NCBI RefSeq assembly: GCF_964340395.1
Contig: NC_135551.1
Coordinates: 29,297,880-29,361,879 of the forward strand
Reading direction: 5' to 3'
Source: Glandiceps talaboti
Taxonomy: Eukaryota > Hemichordata > Enteropneusta > Spengelidae
DNA: 64,000 nucleotides
Shown here in pieces: positions 1 through 12,540 of this stretch (the first letter of the stretch is position 1; every line of letters begins with the position of its first letter). Position numbers and translations under genes: made by a program. Under the pieces are notes generated by a model. The model ran no database searches. It saw only the letters and a list, made by a program, of their open reading frames with translations, and was not told where the DNA came from.

Positions 1-864
1 GATGCATCGCCCGACGCTGGTGAAAGTAAGGCTGATAAACATGACATTTTGTCACTGACCCCAGATGTGGAAGTAATGTTATGGGCAGAGAATAATGGAA
101 TTTCTACGTCGACTCTGGCAGTTTTAGGGGCGAATGGGTTTGTATCCATGAAAGCCATTCATACGATGAAAATAGAAGACTTAGGCCTGATGCAAGTGAG
201 CCCTCTAGCGCAATATCGCCTATTGGAAACGGCACTGGTGAAACTAAACGACCAACATACAACACCAACTAAGATGGCGGCTCCCATGAACAGCAACCAG
301 GCCATCGATAGTGAAGTTCCACGACAACAGGCAGGAACCAATTCAAGTATCAAGAGTGAAGTCTCCCCTCCATTATCATTAGATGGCATGCTCAAACTAC
401 TGCAACCGGATAGTGAAACCACGCAACGACCGACTACTGTGCCTGAAAGGATGGACTTGGACCCACTGGTCTACCTGAAACCCAAGTCGATAAATGGTCA
501 GAAACACTTAGACATTACTGACTTTGTCCCCGGATCCTTCACCACTAAAATCGATAAGAAGGTTGTGTCAACTGGTGAAGGGGGTACCAAATTAGTACTT
601 GAATCAGGGCCAAGTAAGCCGGACTTGAATAGTGTGACACCACAGCAGTGGGCGGCTGCCAATGCTAGAATTTTGTATGAATTAATAGTGAACCATGCTT
701 ATGATATGACTCAGGTTAAACAATACTTAGCTTATACAGTTAAAGTAACACAATTAGCAGATCGTTATGAGTGGGTATCGGTACTTCAGTACGATCGTGA
801 ATTCCGTATGTTGCAGTCTGTCTATCACCTCCCCTGGGGAACTGAGTCCCAACATTATTATTAA
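1..864 (+). CDS. Gag-like ORF1 of a DIRS-order retrotransposon, 5' truncated by window edge
   Basis: The frame is open from base 1 to the TAA at 862-864, so the true start lies upstream and no internal start need be chosen. The N-terminal part reads as a SAM-like helical segment (around LWAENNGISTSTLAVLG through AQYRLLETAL). A variable Ser/Pro/Gln-rich linker follows, then a conserved block containing TPQQWAAANARILYELI, QYLAYTVKV and VLQYDREFRMLQ and ending WGTE. From memory, this W-x-SVLQYD-x-EFR block is typical of the first ORF of DIRS-type elements in aquatic animals. The last residues are probably altered by a deletion junction near 850. This is mobile-element protein, not a host gene. 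Confidence 0.7.
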   Translation, partial: DASPDAGESKADKHDILSLTPDVEVMLWAENNGISTSTLAVLGANGFVSMKAIHTMKIEDLGLMQVSPLAQYRLLETALVKLNDQHTTPTKMAAPMNSNQAIDSEVPRQQAGTNSSIKSEVSPPLSLDGMLKLLQPDSETTQRPTTVPERMDLDPLVYLKPKSINGQKHLDITDFVPGSFTTKIDKKVVSTGEGGTKLVLESGPSKPDLNSVTPQQWAAANARILYELIVNHAYDMTQVKQYLAYTVKVTQLADRYEWVSVLQYDREFRMLQSVYHLPWGTESQHYY

Positions 865-979
865 GATCATGGGGGACTGGCAGAGTGATGCCTATATGAA
901 GTACTTAACGTTACCTCTAACCTTTAAAATTAACTCTGCTATGCAGGTTACCTCCTCTCTCCCTACCTCCTACCTTTGA
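851..979 (+). pseudogene. C-terminal stump of a DIRS-type tyrosine recombinase
   Basis: In the frame that ends at the TGA at 977-979, the sequence reads IKIMGDWQSDAYMKYLTLP and then a short tail. This matches the end of the tyrosine recombinase domain (a glycine-aspartate-tryptophan turn followed by the helix that carries the nucleophilic tyrosine). The Arg and His catalytic residues that should lie upstream are absent. The stump is in a different frame from the gag ORF and joins it through an ATTATTATTA stretch, a likely microhomology deletion junction. It cannot be active. Confidence 0.7.
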
Positions 980-1006
980 ATACTCCCCCTCAGATTTGGG
1001 ATATTT

Positions 1007-1079
1007 GGGGACTTTTTCAAGTGTTGTTATGTAATAAAGTTGACTCCACAATACTCTCAAATGTGTAAGTGTGATTTAA
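1007..1079 (+). repeat. Split direct repeat B1 of the DIRS-order element
   Basis: This 73-bp block starts GGGGACTTTTTCAAGTG and ends GTGTGATTTAA. It is repeated without a mismatch at 1293-1365. It contains AATAAA at 1033-1038, so it could supply the element's polyadenylation signal. The 213 bp between the copies would be the A2 segment in the PAT/Ngaro layout. Confidence 0.8.
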
Positions 1080-1292
1080 GGGGTGGCTCACTTGATGAGG
1101 TATTTTTAAATCACGCGAGAGCTGTCACATGACGTGGCATTACCGCATTGCCCATTGCAGCGTGTAGCAAGCTAGGCAGCGCAGACTGCCAGCCGTACAC
1201 AATTTTTTTTTTCCCCTTGTATTGTAGTTATGTATTTCTGGTAGACATTCTTGAACATGTGTTTTAAACATGTAATACTTTTGTCAGGGGGG

Positions 1293-1365
1293 GGGGACTT
1301 TTTCAAGTGTTGTTATGTAATAAAGTTGACTCCACAATACTCTCAAATGTGTAAGTGTGATTTAA
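1293..1365 (+). repeat. Split direct repeat B2 of the DIRS-order element
   Basis: Identical to 1007-1079 over 73 bp. The downstream sequences differ (GGGTGGC after the first copy, ATGATG after the second), so the element probably ends here. The region between the copies includes a T-run at 1203-1212 and has no coding potential. Confidence 0.8.
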
Positions 1366-1593
1366 ATGATGTAAATAAAGTAATTTATCAATGCATTGCA
1401 ATGCAGTGTATGGTTGTGTTCATGCAGTGTGTGTGGGGGCTAAATGAACGTATCCACTCATTAAAATATGCTCGTTCCCGACGATCTATTACCGACGATC
1501 TTTTTCTGTACGTGCGAATTCGCCTTTTCGGGCATATAAATAACCACAGAATCACATTTAGAAGAAATATACACACATTTTGATATAATATAA

Positions 1594-1736
1594 TAGCAAT
1601 AACTCCCGCCGAAGGCGTGTATACACTCGAATTTGGTACAATTCGCTCCATATAGCACTCGCCATTCGGCTCGTGCTATATGTCGCGAATTGTACCAAAA
1701 TCTCGTGTATACCCGCCTTCGGCGGGGGTTATTGCT
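1594..1736. repeat. Long near-perfect hairpin with ~64-bp arms
   Basis: Left arm 1594-1658 begins AGCAATAACTCCCGCCGAAG. Right arm 1673-1736 ends CTTCGGCGGGGGTTATTGCT. The arms pair along nearly their whole length around a 14-base loop (1659-1672). GC content at the outer stem is far above the surroundings. This has the form of a foldback mobile element or insertion-prone palindrome. No protein is encoded. Confidence 0.85.
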
Positions 1737-1737
1737 T

Positions 1738-2124
1738 AAACATGGCATTAGTATGGTTTACATGGTAGGTATTATATAATAACAAACATGGCATTAGTAT
1801 GGTTTACATGGTAGGTATTATACAATAACAAACATGGCATTAGTATGGTTTACATGGTAGGTATTATATAATAACAAACATGGCATTAGTATGGTTTACA
1901 TGGTAGGTATTATATAATAACAAACATGGCATTAGTATGGTTTACATGGTAGGTATTATATAATAACAAACATGGCATTAGTATGGTTTACATGGTAGGT
2001 ATTATATAATAACAAACATGGCATTAGTATGGTTTACATGGTAGGTATTATATAATAACAAACATGGCATTAGTATGGTTTACATGGTAGGTATTATACA
2101 ATAACAAACATGGCATTAGTATGG
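1738..2124. repeat. 46-bp minisatellite, eight full units plus a partial ninth
   Basis: Each unit carries CATGGCATTAGTATGG, then TTTACATGGTAGG and TATTATATAATAAC. The CATGG landmark recurs at 1741, 1787, 1833, 1879, 1925, 1971, 2017, 2063 and 2109, a strict 46-bp period. Units differ only by an occasional T/C (TATATAAT versus TATACAAT). The array starts immediately after the hairpin at 1594-1736, so the two may belong to one element. Confidence 0.95.
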
Positions 2125-3475
2125 AATTAGTCTAATATGCTAATGACCACCAGCTTATTTACAAAGCAAGTAAAACATCTGACAGATGTCACCCTAGTCT
2201 TGCTGCTAGACGTTCGGGCTTTCTTTCGATGCTATAACTATAAGCGAACGAAGTTCGCATGTGAGGGCCTGCCTCGGATATTCCATCCTCGATAGCGTTG
2301 TTCGGCTGTATGTCGTATTTTATCGGAAGAACATCCGAGGGCTAGCTGATAGACTAATGTCACCATAAAGTCAATGACTAGGTCAATATACACTACTAAC
2401 CTTGTCACCATTGTGACACACTATCGCAACATCTCAACACACTGGTTTGCTGCCAAGTGTGTACATGTTGTACTCTGAATTTAGCCGAGAATGAGATCTC
2501 AGCTAGCTACAAGTAATATTTAAAAAAATGTAGAGAAGCAGAATTCGAAAGACATGCAATTTGGCCTTGCACTTAATTTCACCCCTCTCATTCTGCTCCT
2601 CATCACTTTCTTTGGTGTGATAAGGTAACACCATTTTCTAGCAGACAATGTTTATCTTCCCGCCTTTTAGTCTGACATGAACTGGATCATTTGTCTGACA
2701 TGATAATGATAAGAATCGAAGTCACGAGTTTCGACTGTAACTTGATAATGTTTCTCATGAACAGTGTCTCATAGTACTTTCGATAAAATGATTCTATAGT
2801 TTTAATGATGGCTTTTTAATGTCTTTAGTTTCTTGGTTTTACAATTGCTAGAGGGCTAAATGATAACATTTGAAGATGCACTCCGAGTTGCCAATATTTA
2901 AATAACGTCAATAACAATGTTCCAATTGATTACTTAATGAATCGTATCAGGATTCGAATACGTTCCAGTTGAGTGTATATTGTTTAAGCTGTTTCAATCC
3001 CATGATATAAATGAACTCTATGTATTACACGTGGTTTGTACATGCTGTTATTAATGACAACAATCAATTAGCTAATGAAATGACAATCACTTAGCTAATG
3101 AAATGACAATCAATTACCTAATGAAACGTAAAGTTGTCTTAATCAGGAAATGCAATTATACTGTGACGGTAATATGCGTTTTAAATTGCATGATTTTTAA
3201 TTCAAGGGGTAAGATTATATTTCTAGACTAGGCTGGGTATGTTGCCGTTCATTTACTAATGATAGCTACTGAATCCTGTGATCTAATGTATTATGTTTGT
3301 ACTGTGTAAGACGATATACTAGTAGTGCTGTATCTGTATTCATCATCGTCTTTAATCTATTCACTGTAGTTAAACTGACCACAGGTTTCACATTGTTATC
3401 GCAATACGTTAAGGACCTTTAAAATGTCAAATTTGTAGGTAGGGCTAGTATTGAGACTGCGCAGTAACATTCAAG
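2125..3475. other. Gene-free stretch with small palindromes
   Basis: No supported gene. A perfect short hairpin (GCGAAC-GAA-GTTCGC) lies at 2244-2258. A larger imperfect palindrome at 2271-2342 has arms CCTCGGATATTCC and GGAAGAACATCCGAGG and looks like the remains of a dispersed repeat. At 3053-3125, about three copies of a 23-bp unit (AATGAAATGACAATCA core) are in tandem. The rest is AT-rich unique-looking sequence. Confidence 0.6.
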
Positions 3476-3575
3476 NNNNNNNNNNNNNNNNNNNNNNNNN
3501 NNNNNNNNNNNNNNNNNNNNNNNNNNNNNNNNNNNNNNNNNNNNNNNNNNNNNNNNNNNNNNNNNNNNNNNNNNN
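3476..3575. other. Assembly gap (100 N)
   Basis: Exactly 100 N, a common placeholder for a gap of unknown size. The nine bases ACATTCAAG directly before the gap (3467-3475) are repeated directly after it (3576-3584), so the two contig ends may overlap and the gap may hold little or nothing. Confidence 0.98.
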
Positions 3576-3697
3576 ACATTCAAGTACTCATTTATCATTG
3601 CTGGTGACGTAGTAACGTTTATCAAGTTAATTTAGACAGACTGGACGACCCACGTTGAATATGTTAAAACGTACATGATTCATTGGCAAGGAGACGT

Positions 3698-3727
3698 AAA
3701 TACTACTACTACTACTACTACTACTAC

Positions 3728-3809
<82 letters not shown>

Positions 3810-3816
3810 GAGAGAG
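3698..3816. repeat. Compound microsatellite (TAC)n-(GA)n-(GACA)n-(GA)n
   Basis: TAC repeats to about 3727 are followed by GA repeats, then GACA repeats from about 3752 to 3806, then GA again. Apparent reading frames here are simple-sequence artefacts. Confidence 0.95.
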
Positions 3817-6074
<2,258 letters not shown>

Positions 6075-6530
6075 TTACAATACGATCAATGTGGGATCTT
6101 GTTTACAACCTCTTATAGAGCAACTTCTATTTTGATGATGGCTTCTTGGAAGCGTTTATGCGTTCTGCATATCTCATCAATCTTTAGTGACCATCTTTCC
6201 TATCTAATGTAGGATGTATCATATCAAACGGAATGATTTATCTACATAATGAGACACACTAATGCCCATTACTAGAATGATGGCATTTAAAAAAATGTTT
6301 ATATATATTAAATTGATAATCATCAAGGAGAATGCTACCTAGGTGTTTTTCTTATCTGTAATATATAACTTTTGTTAATGGGTTTTGTACATATCTGCTT
6401 CCATATCTCCACTATAATGTTGAGTTTCCAGTCAGCAAATATATCCATAGATTTCCCCTTCTGTATGATATCCTGCTAACAAACATGTCAACAATTTGTT
6501 TCTTTACAGTGCGTCCTTTCAGATGCAGTG

Positions 6531-6649
6531 TATGTATGTATGTATGTATGTATGTATGTATGTATGTATGTATGTATGTATTAATGTGTGCATGTAATGT
6601 GCGTGTGCGGGAGCCCATCCGTCTATCTGTCCATCCGTGTATCTATCTA

Positions 6650-6718
<69 letters not shown>
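6531..6718. repeat. Two tetranucleotide arrays, (TATG)n and (TCTG)n
   Basis: TATG repeats at 6531-6580 and TCTG repeats at about 6651-6718 are separated by ~70 bp of degenerate tetramer-like sequence (CCATCCGTCTATCTGTCCATCC), consistent with decay of one longer compound array. Confidence 0.95.
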
Positions 6719-8278
6719 TAATGTTGGTTTGGTTGCCGAATCTCCTATTTAATTGTTTGTTTCTTTTTTGCGCATATAGATGGGTTTGTTATTGTTTCAT
6801 TTACATATCATACAGGAGAGATGTGCTTCAAACCTTCAAGAAATTCCTATGTATGTTGTCAATTTCAGTCTTCTTGTTCTCTTGTGAATCAACCTGTCTG
6901 TTAAATTTTCAGTTCCTCAAACCGCCTGATACTATGTTTTTGTGAATATTCTAATTTTGAACTTACATCTCTGATGTACATGTTCAAACATAGCTGTAGA
7001 ACGATATTGATCATTTTATCTGGTATTATAACTAAGTTCTTAACATCTAAACTCAAGGAACACAGATAATGAGGCAAATTAAAACGACATTCGTCATCAT
7101 CTCTTTTACGTTCACCTGCTGGCTGGATAATTGGCCATTTGCCTGGACATGACGTAAATACTTTACACGTTTGTTAGTTACGAAATCTTTCTTGTTTGAA
7201 ACTTAACGTTTAGAAGTAACGCATCTAGACTGAGTCTGGTATGCAGACTAGTCGTCGGAGGGTATACAAAGTATATTTTGGTCACCGCATTTTATTACAA
7301 TGTGATGGTATTTATATAATATGATATGTAGGACCAGTTTTTCTCGTGGTAAGTTGCTGGGTGAATAGCTCACTCTATTTCGCTGTTATTAACCATGCTA
7401 CTTTTGCTCGTGTTATTACCAAATATTCTTGTATGATATATGGAAACTGAGTATTATTAATAACAAAAATGCAAACAAATATATAAAGAAACCCAACGAA
7501 CATTTATTCGTGGCACGCTGTATGATTGGTTAGGTCAAACATAATTCTATGTCGAGAAGCGTTACAAAGTGAAGGGCTTGTCGATAACATGGATGGCAGA
7601 ACGTTTGTTTGAATAACTTTTAATATAACCGGATGTCACTTCAAAAGTCTGCACTACCCTTATGACGTCAAACCTGTATTTCTTTAGTTTTATACTTCGA
7701 GACTGCGAACCTCTAGGATTGTCATTCCATTTAACAAAATGATAAGAATGATCTATGGTACTTTGTTTAGTACGTGCAATTTATATCTTGTCTATTTTTG
7801 ATATCCAGATACTTGTGAATGATGTTCGCTTTGGTAATCCATAGGCAATAACCTTGAGACGACACAATACAGAAGTACAATTGGCAATAGTAATTGGAGT
7901 ATGTACTCTACTCGTTTTTACTGTCTTTGACAGTTTTCAATCATAACATTAGCATGTCTTATGCTCTAGCAATGTGTGTGTTTGAAATTTGAAAATGACT
8001 TCAACACGTACATATTAGTGTTTACGTATTTCTGAAGTCACGGAGTGCATGTAATGTAATTATAATACTCACTAGATGTAAATACTGTCATGATCATGTG
8101 GCTGGCGATCACCTGATGACTGATGTTCTGTGTTTGACGATTGTCAACTGACCACGAATATCTACAAATTTAAATCTGTAATCGTCAAACTTAAAGAAAG
8201 CCCTGAGTAGTAGCCAGATTTCCATCAAAAACAAATACAACCAGACAACACTTGATAGAGAGTATACTTCTTCCAGTC

Positions 8279-8280
<2 letters not shown>
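6719..8280. other. Gene-free stretch
   Basis: I see no supported gene, RNA or structured repeat. Composition is AT-rich and reading frames are short in all six frames. Confidence 0.55.
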
Positions 8281-8309
<29 letters not shown>

Positions 8310-8453
8310 TGTATGTATGTATGTATGTATGTATGTATGTGTGTGTGTGTATGTATGTATGTATGTATGTATGTATGTATGTGTGTATGTACATGTATGT
8401 ATGTATGTATGTATGTATGTATGTATGTATGTATGTATGCATGCATGCATGCA

Positions 8454-8520
<67 letters not shown>

Positions 8521-8597
8521 ATGGATGGATGGATGGATGGATGGATGGATGGATGGATGGATGGATGGACGGACGGACGGACGGACGGACGGACGGA

Positions 8598-8647
<50 letters not shown>
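8281..8647. repeat. Compound microsatellite with stepwise motif change
   Basis: The array passes through TATG (8281-8439), CATG (8440-8455), TCTG (8456-8520), ATGG (8521-8568), ACGG (8569-8596) and finally GT (8604-8647). Open frames on both strands across it are artefacts of a tetramer period lacking stops. Confidence 0.97.
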
Positions 8648-8649
<2 letters not shown>

Positions 8650-9835
8650 TACATACATGTATATAAATCATAGTATGTGTCTACACATCAAACATAAAAC
8701 TTACTATCTGCCTTCAGTTAAATCAAGATATTTATCATATATGTACCTTTAGCTGTGAGAGTAGTTTGTATGTATTTAGTGATATCATAGTACAGCACTT
8801 TTCTTTAGAAAAGTCACGTTTTGCATTGTCAAGAGGTCTTATCTAAAATCTGCACAAGTCAAACATCACGACTGAATCATTAGAAAATATTTCTGTCCCA
8901 TTTATTTTGAATACAACTTTAGGAGATGCTGACGGCGGGACTAGGGAAAGGGAAAACACGTAATAATCTGGTCATTGGTGACACACATAAAAGATTGTTT
9001 GGTCATCTTTTTCTTCTTTTTTATTTTGGCCACTTTATCTCTATATTACTAGATCATATAAAACTTTGGCTGATTTCAATACTTCCTTTAATTGTGGCAT
9101 AAATTTGCTGAAACAATGTATCTTGTAGAAAGAATTAAAAACGTAACATGTTCCTCCCAGGTATCAACCACTGGGCTACAGCTACCAACATAATTAATCC
9201 AAATTAATGACATAACGACATATAGAGTCTAAGAAAACGACTTATGTGTTCAGTGATATTTTCTCTCCAGAAGTTTTCAAGTTACTTAAAACTCGCTGTG
9301 ATCGCGTATTGTGCCAGTTGCTGGGGCATTGCATCGCATTTTATTAGTTATATGAATCTGACCACAATGTTGCATACGTAGATAACGTTTTAATGAATAT
9401 TGCATAACTAAAGGCAACGTAAATGTTGCATATACTAAAATCAATAACTGTATTTACTTTCAATTGAAAGTTCACATAATACTTTGTAACAAATGTCCTC
9501 AGCAATGGTAAACTATGTATTGGATGCTAGCAATATATTCTATTCTAAGATTATATCGTCTGTGACATTCTAAAAACATTTACAAAAAGCACATTACACT
9601 CTCAGAAACACACATTTCAGACTTTATGACGTCATTTAAAGAACATTTAGTTGGTTTAAGAGCTACAATTCAATGTATAATAGCATAGACTACTAAAATT
9701 GGCCATGTTATTGGTGTTATATGTCATTTAGCTCGAGGATGACAATTGTTGCAGAATAACATATAAAAATGTCAAAAACTAAACTCAACAAAGGACAAAT
9801 TTATAGGTAATAAAGTGCAACATTTTAATCCTTCG
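8648..9835. other. Gene-free stretch
   Basis: AT-rich sequence with no supported gene or repeat structure. Confidence 0.5.
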
Positions 9836-10224
9836 AACGATATACAGTGATTTCACAATACCGTGCAGCTTTTGTGTTTGATACAACCATGCAGAAACCA
9901 GCAAGAAACTGCATATGCCACACTTCAATAGCAAGATTGCATTTTTTGCTACATTTAGTCTAAATGAAATAAACCATTTAAGTGTATTGCAACTCCATGC
10001 AGACATTTGGGTACCAATGTTTTTCTTAGTATCAAACACCCCATGAAAGGCGCGTAAATATCCTTTGCGGTGGTCACTTGATGTCTGTATTGTGGTCTGT
10101 GTAGTTCAAAATAAAAATTATTAAGAAACTGTACTAATTCAATATCCAGTTTGTTATTGGTTTCTTCGCGCATGGTTGTATCAAACAGAAAAGCTGAACG
10201 GTATTGTGAAATTCGCTGTACTTC
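9836..10224. mobile_element. Short element with ~65-bp terminal inverted repeats (MITE-like)
   Basis: The left end at about 9838-9900 (ATTTCACAATACCG, TTTGATACAACCATGC) pairs in reverse complement with the right end at about 10150-10222 (GCATGGTTGTATCAAAC, CGGTATTGTGAAAT) with few mismatches. The ~250-bp interior encodes nothing recognisable, although two short frames are open on the minus strand. Short length, inverted ends and no transposase suggest a non-autonomous DNA transposon. The superfamily is not determined. Confidence 0.65.
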
Positions 10225-12469
10225 TCTGTTTAAACAACATTTGCCAGAGAATAGAATGACAGGGATAACGCAAGCGATGATGGTCTAACATGAGTTTTAG
10301 TTTTACTGCCAGTAACACTTGTGTTTTTGATATTTGTGTATTAGTCCCCCCCCCCCACAAGCCAGGGTTTAATTCTCTACACAGGCAGATTCAAATATGA
10401 AGTAATCTCCGCTATCAAAATAGCAATATACGACTTTTTTCCAACATAGTAGTTTACATAATCTGATATATGGTCCAAACATACACAAAATGGTTCATTT
10501 GGCGCATAACGAAGGCTTGAGTTCAAACATGGCGAGAATGTACAAGTATACACATCTTAAAAGGATTTTTTTTAAGTTACTCCTTTGCATCGAAACTTAT
10601 TCCTTCGAATTTATTACATGACAATTAATTCCCAGATGTTCTCATTGAATTAATGATGATGTATATGTTTCAGTAAATTAATGTACAATTTCTAGATCTG
10701 AATTTATCTTGTCACTGCTTCCTGTATATTAGTGGTCATTATACTAATAACACAAAAAAATTGTGGAAGGACATTTTAATTATAGCCCCCGGGAATAATT
10801 GCATGTTGCACGCACGATAAACACTGTCTGTTTATAAGTAAGTCTATCGTTCTAAAGAAGGTAATAGCACAACTAATTGCATATTCTCATTTCCTTTAAC
10901 GGTGTCATTTTCTAGTTGTCATTGGTGACGTCAGACCAATCTGCTAACCGTCATTCACAATATTTTCTGGGTGTCTTCTTAACAATGCGTAATTTCCGAT
11001 TTGATTAGAAAAATGAACAACATAATTTGATATTTTATAGATTATTTGGACAATTATCAATTCGACAAAACTAAAGGAAAGAATTACCATATTTTACAGT
11101 ATCAACAGGACTAGGCTTTAAATCGGTGATAGGTTATTATTTCTAAGTTGAGTTATGTTAAGGCTTTATTCGTTTTCACTTGAGAGTTGGTAGTTAGCAC
11201 TACAGCAATTCCAATCTTCGAAATATTGAAATAAACCAAATAGTGCCATTTTCATCATCATCTTTGAAAACTATTTCGCCGTATTACAGAACTTCAGATA
11301 TATGAACATATACTCAAATGTGATAAGGAATTATTGATTGAAAATGGAGGTACAGCTGCTAGCTGTATAAAGCCATGTTCGTAGGCATCGTTGTTGCATT
11401 GAAGAAAAATAGTTGGTTTATAAGTAACAAATATAAGTCCATTTCTTTGTCAAAGAACGACGTCCTAATTTCGACGTCTGCTTCCTGTACATATTGCCTG
11501 AACGTTCACTAAGCTTTTTATGCACCAAATTATTTCATTTCAAGGCTACTATTTCACAATAATGTGGCGGTCCATGAACGTAATACCCGATTATTCACTG
11601 CCTCGCGGGTTATATTCTACGTAATTCTTGCGCCATTACTGTCCTTCACAGCGAGTCAAGAATAGCCTTCATGAATTTATACAGCTTGAGTTACAGTCTG
11701 AGATCTTTCCGTTCCTTATGACTCACGGTGCACTCTGTTTTCCTGGAGAAGGGGTGGGAGTGAGGGTGGGAGGAGGAGGGGGAGGGGGGATTAGGAGGAG
11801 GAGGAGGAGGAAAGGACAGTACACTTTGCAAGAAATACGTATAATGGCATGCTTTGAGAGATTTGTTGAAAAAAAAGTCTCCTGTTACTCATGTGACGTG
11901 TTCTTTCACTAATATTCCTCAAATAATAGCCTTTGCCCTGTGGGTTGGAATCCATTTTCACAGCACGTGATAAAATGTCTTCTAGGAATCATCACTTTCT
12001 ATGCTTCGTACAACTATGGATGGGAGTGAATCATGGACGATTGAGAAGAGAATGATCAATGCTGGTAGCAATACCAAATCTTTCCTAGACGAAAAGGATC
12101 AATGTTGCTTATTTTCAAAAATCCTTTTATAGCAAAAATAATACGCATGCATAATAACATTCTGAAACAAATCAATTATTTATTATTTTTAAAGATTCAC
12201 ATCTCTTATTGATGTTTCTGTGTGACATGTTTATGGCTTTGGATTTGCTGCTGATAAGGAAAAAAGTTATCAGTGTAATACATTAGTTGAAATTGTTGGG
12301 TGACGATTCATCAAACAATGACATTAGATTTTAACGTGAATATGGCTTCTAGGGAAGAATGCACTGCCACAATACAGACGTTTGCGTCTTAGGTTCGGAC
12401 TATAAACACCCATATATAATATTTGTATTGCGTGATCGTTCATATGGTTAGAACTATTAAATGATATTT
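10225..12469. other. Gene-free stretch with a G-rich purine tract
   Basis: No supported gene. At 11751-11814 the plus strand is almost pure G/A with several runs of three or more G (GGGGTGGGAG, GGGTGGGAGG, GGAGGGGGAGGGGGG). It could form a G-quadruplex or triplex. It ends in a (GGA)n run. Confidence 0.55.
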
Positions 12470-12540
12470 ACCTCCAGCAAAGTGAGGTTATGTTATGGAC
12501 GGCGATGTCTCTGTCTGTCTGTCTGTCTGTCTGTCTGTTA
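12470..12540. repeat. Dispersed repeat end with CCTCC...GAGG hairpin and (TCTG)n
   Basis: TTACCTCCAGCAAAGTGAGG, then TTATGTTATGGACGGCGATG, runs straight into TCTG repeats. From memory this resembles a widespread animal repeat beginning CCTCCGCCAAGGAGGTTATG and followed by a TCTG or TTTG array. The pairing of CCTCC with GAGG is partly lost. Identification is by recall only. Confidence 0.45.

Larger units (their letters stand above)
1..1365 (+). mobile_element. Internally deleted DIRS-order (tyrosine recombinase) retrotransposon, 3' portion
   Basis: The interval contains, in order, a gag-like ORF open from the window edge, the last ~40 codons of a tyrosine recombinase in another frame, and two identical 73-bp direct repeats. 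Reverse transcriptase, RNase H and most of the recombinase are missing between the gag end and the recombinase stump, so this copy is a non-autonomous deletion derivative. Direct repeats after the recombinase match the split-direct-repeat design (A1-ORFs-B1-A2-B2) known for PAT and Ngaro elements, rather than the inverted ends of DIRS1 itself. The 5' end and A1 repeat would lie outside the window. Family placement rests on motif recognition by eye. Confidence 0.75.

Noticed and set aside
1738-2124. Possible CRISPR-like array (46-bp regular repeat)
   Set aside because: Units are contiguous without unique spacers, and the context is an animal genome. It is an ordinary minisatellite.
8191-8752. 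Many open frames on both strands (His-Thr-Tyr, Cys-Met-Tyr-Val)
   Set aside because: They are translations of TATG/TCTG/ATGG arrays. The same applies at 21004-21508, 6412-6945, 46051-46426, 47793-48166 and 50884-51185.
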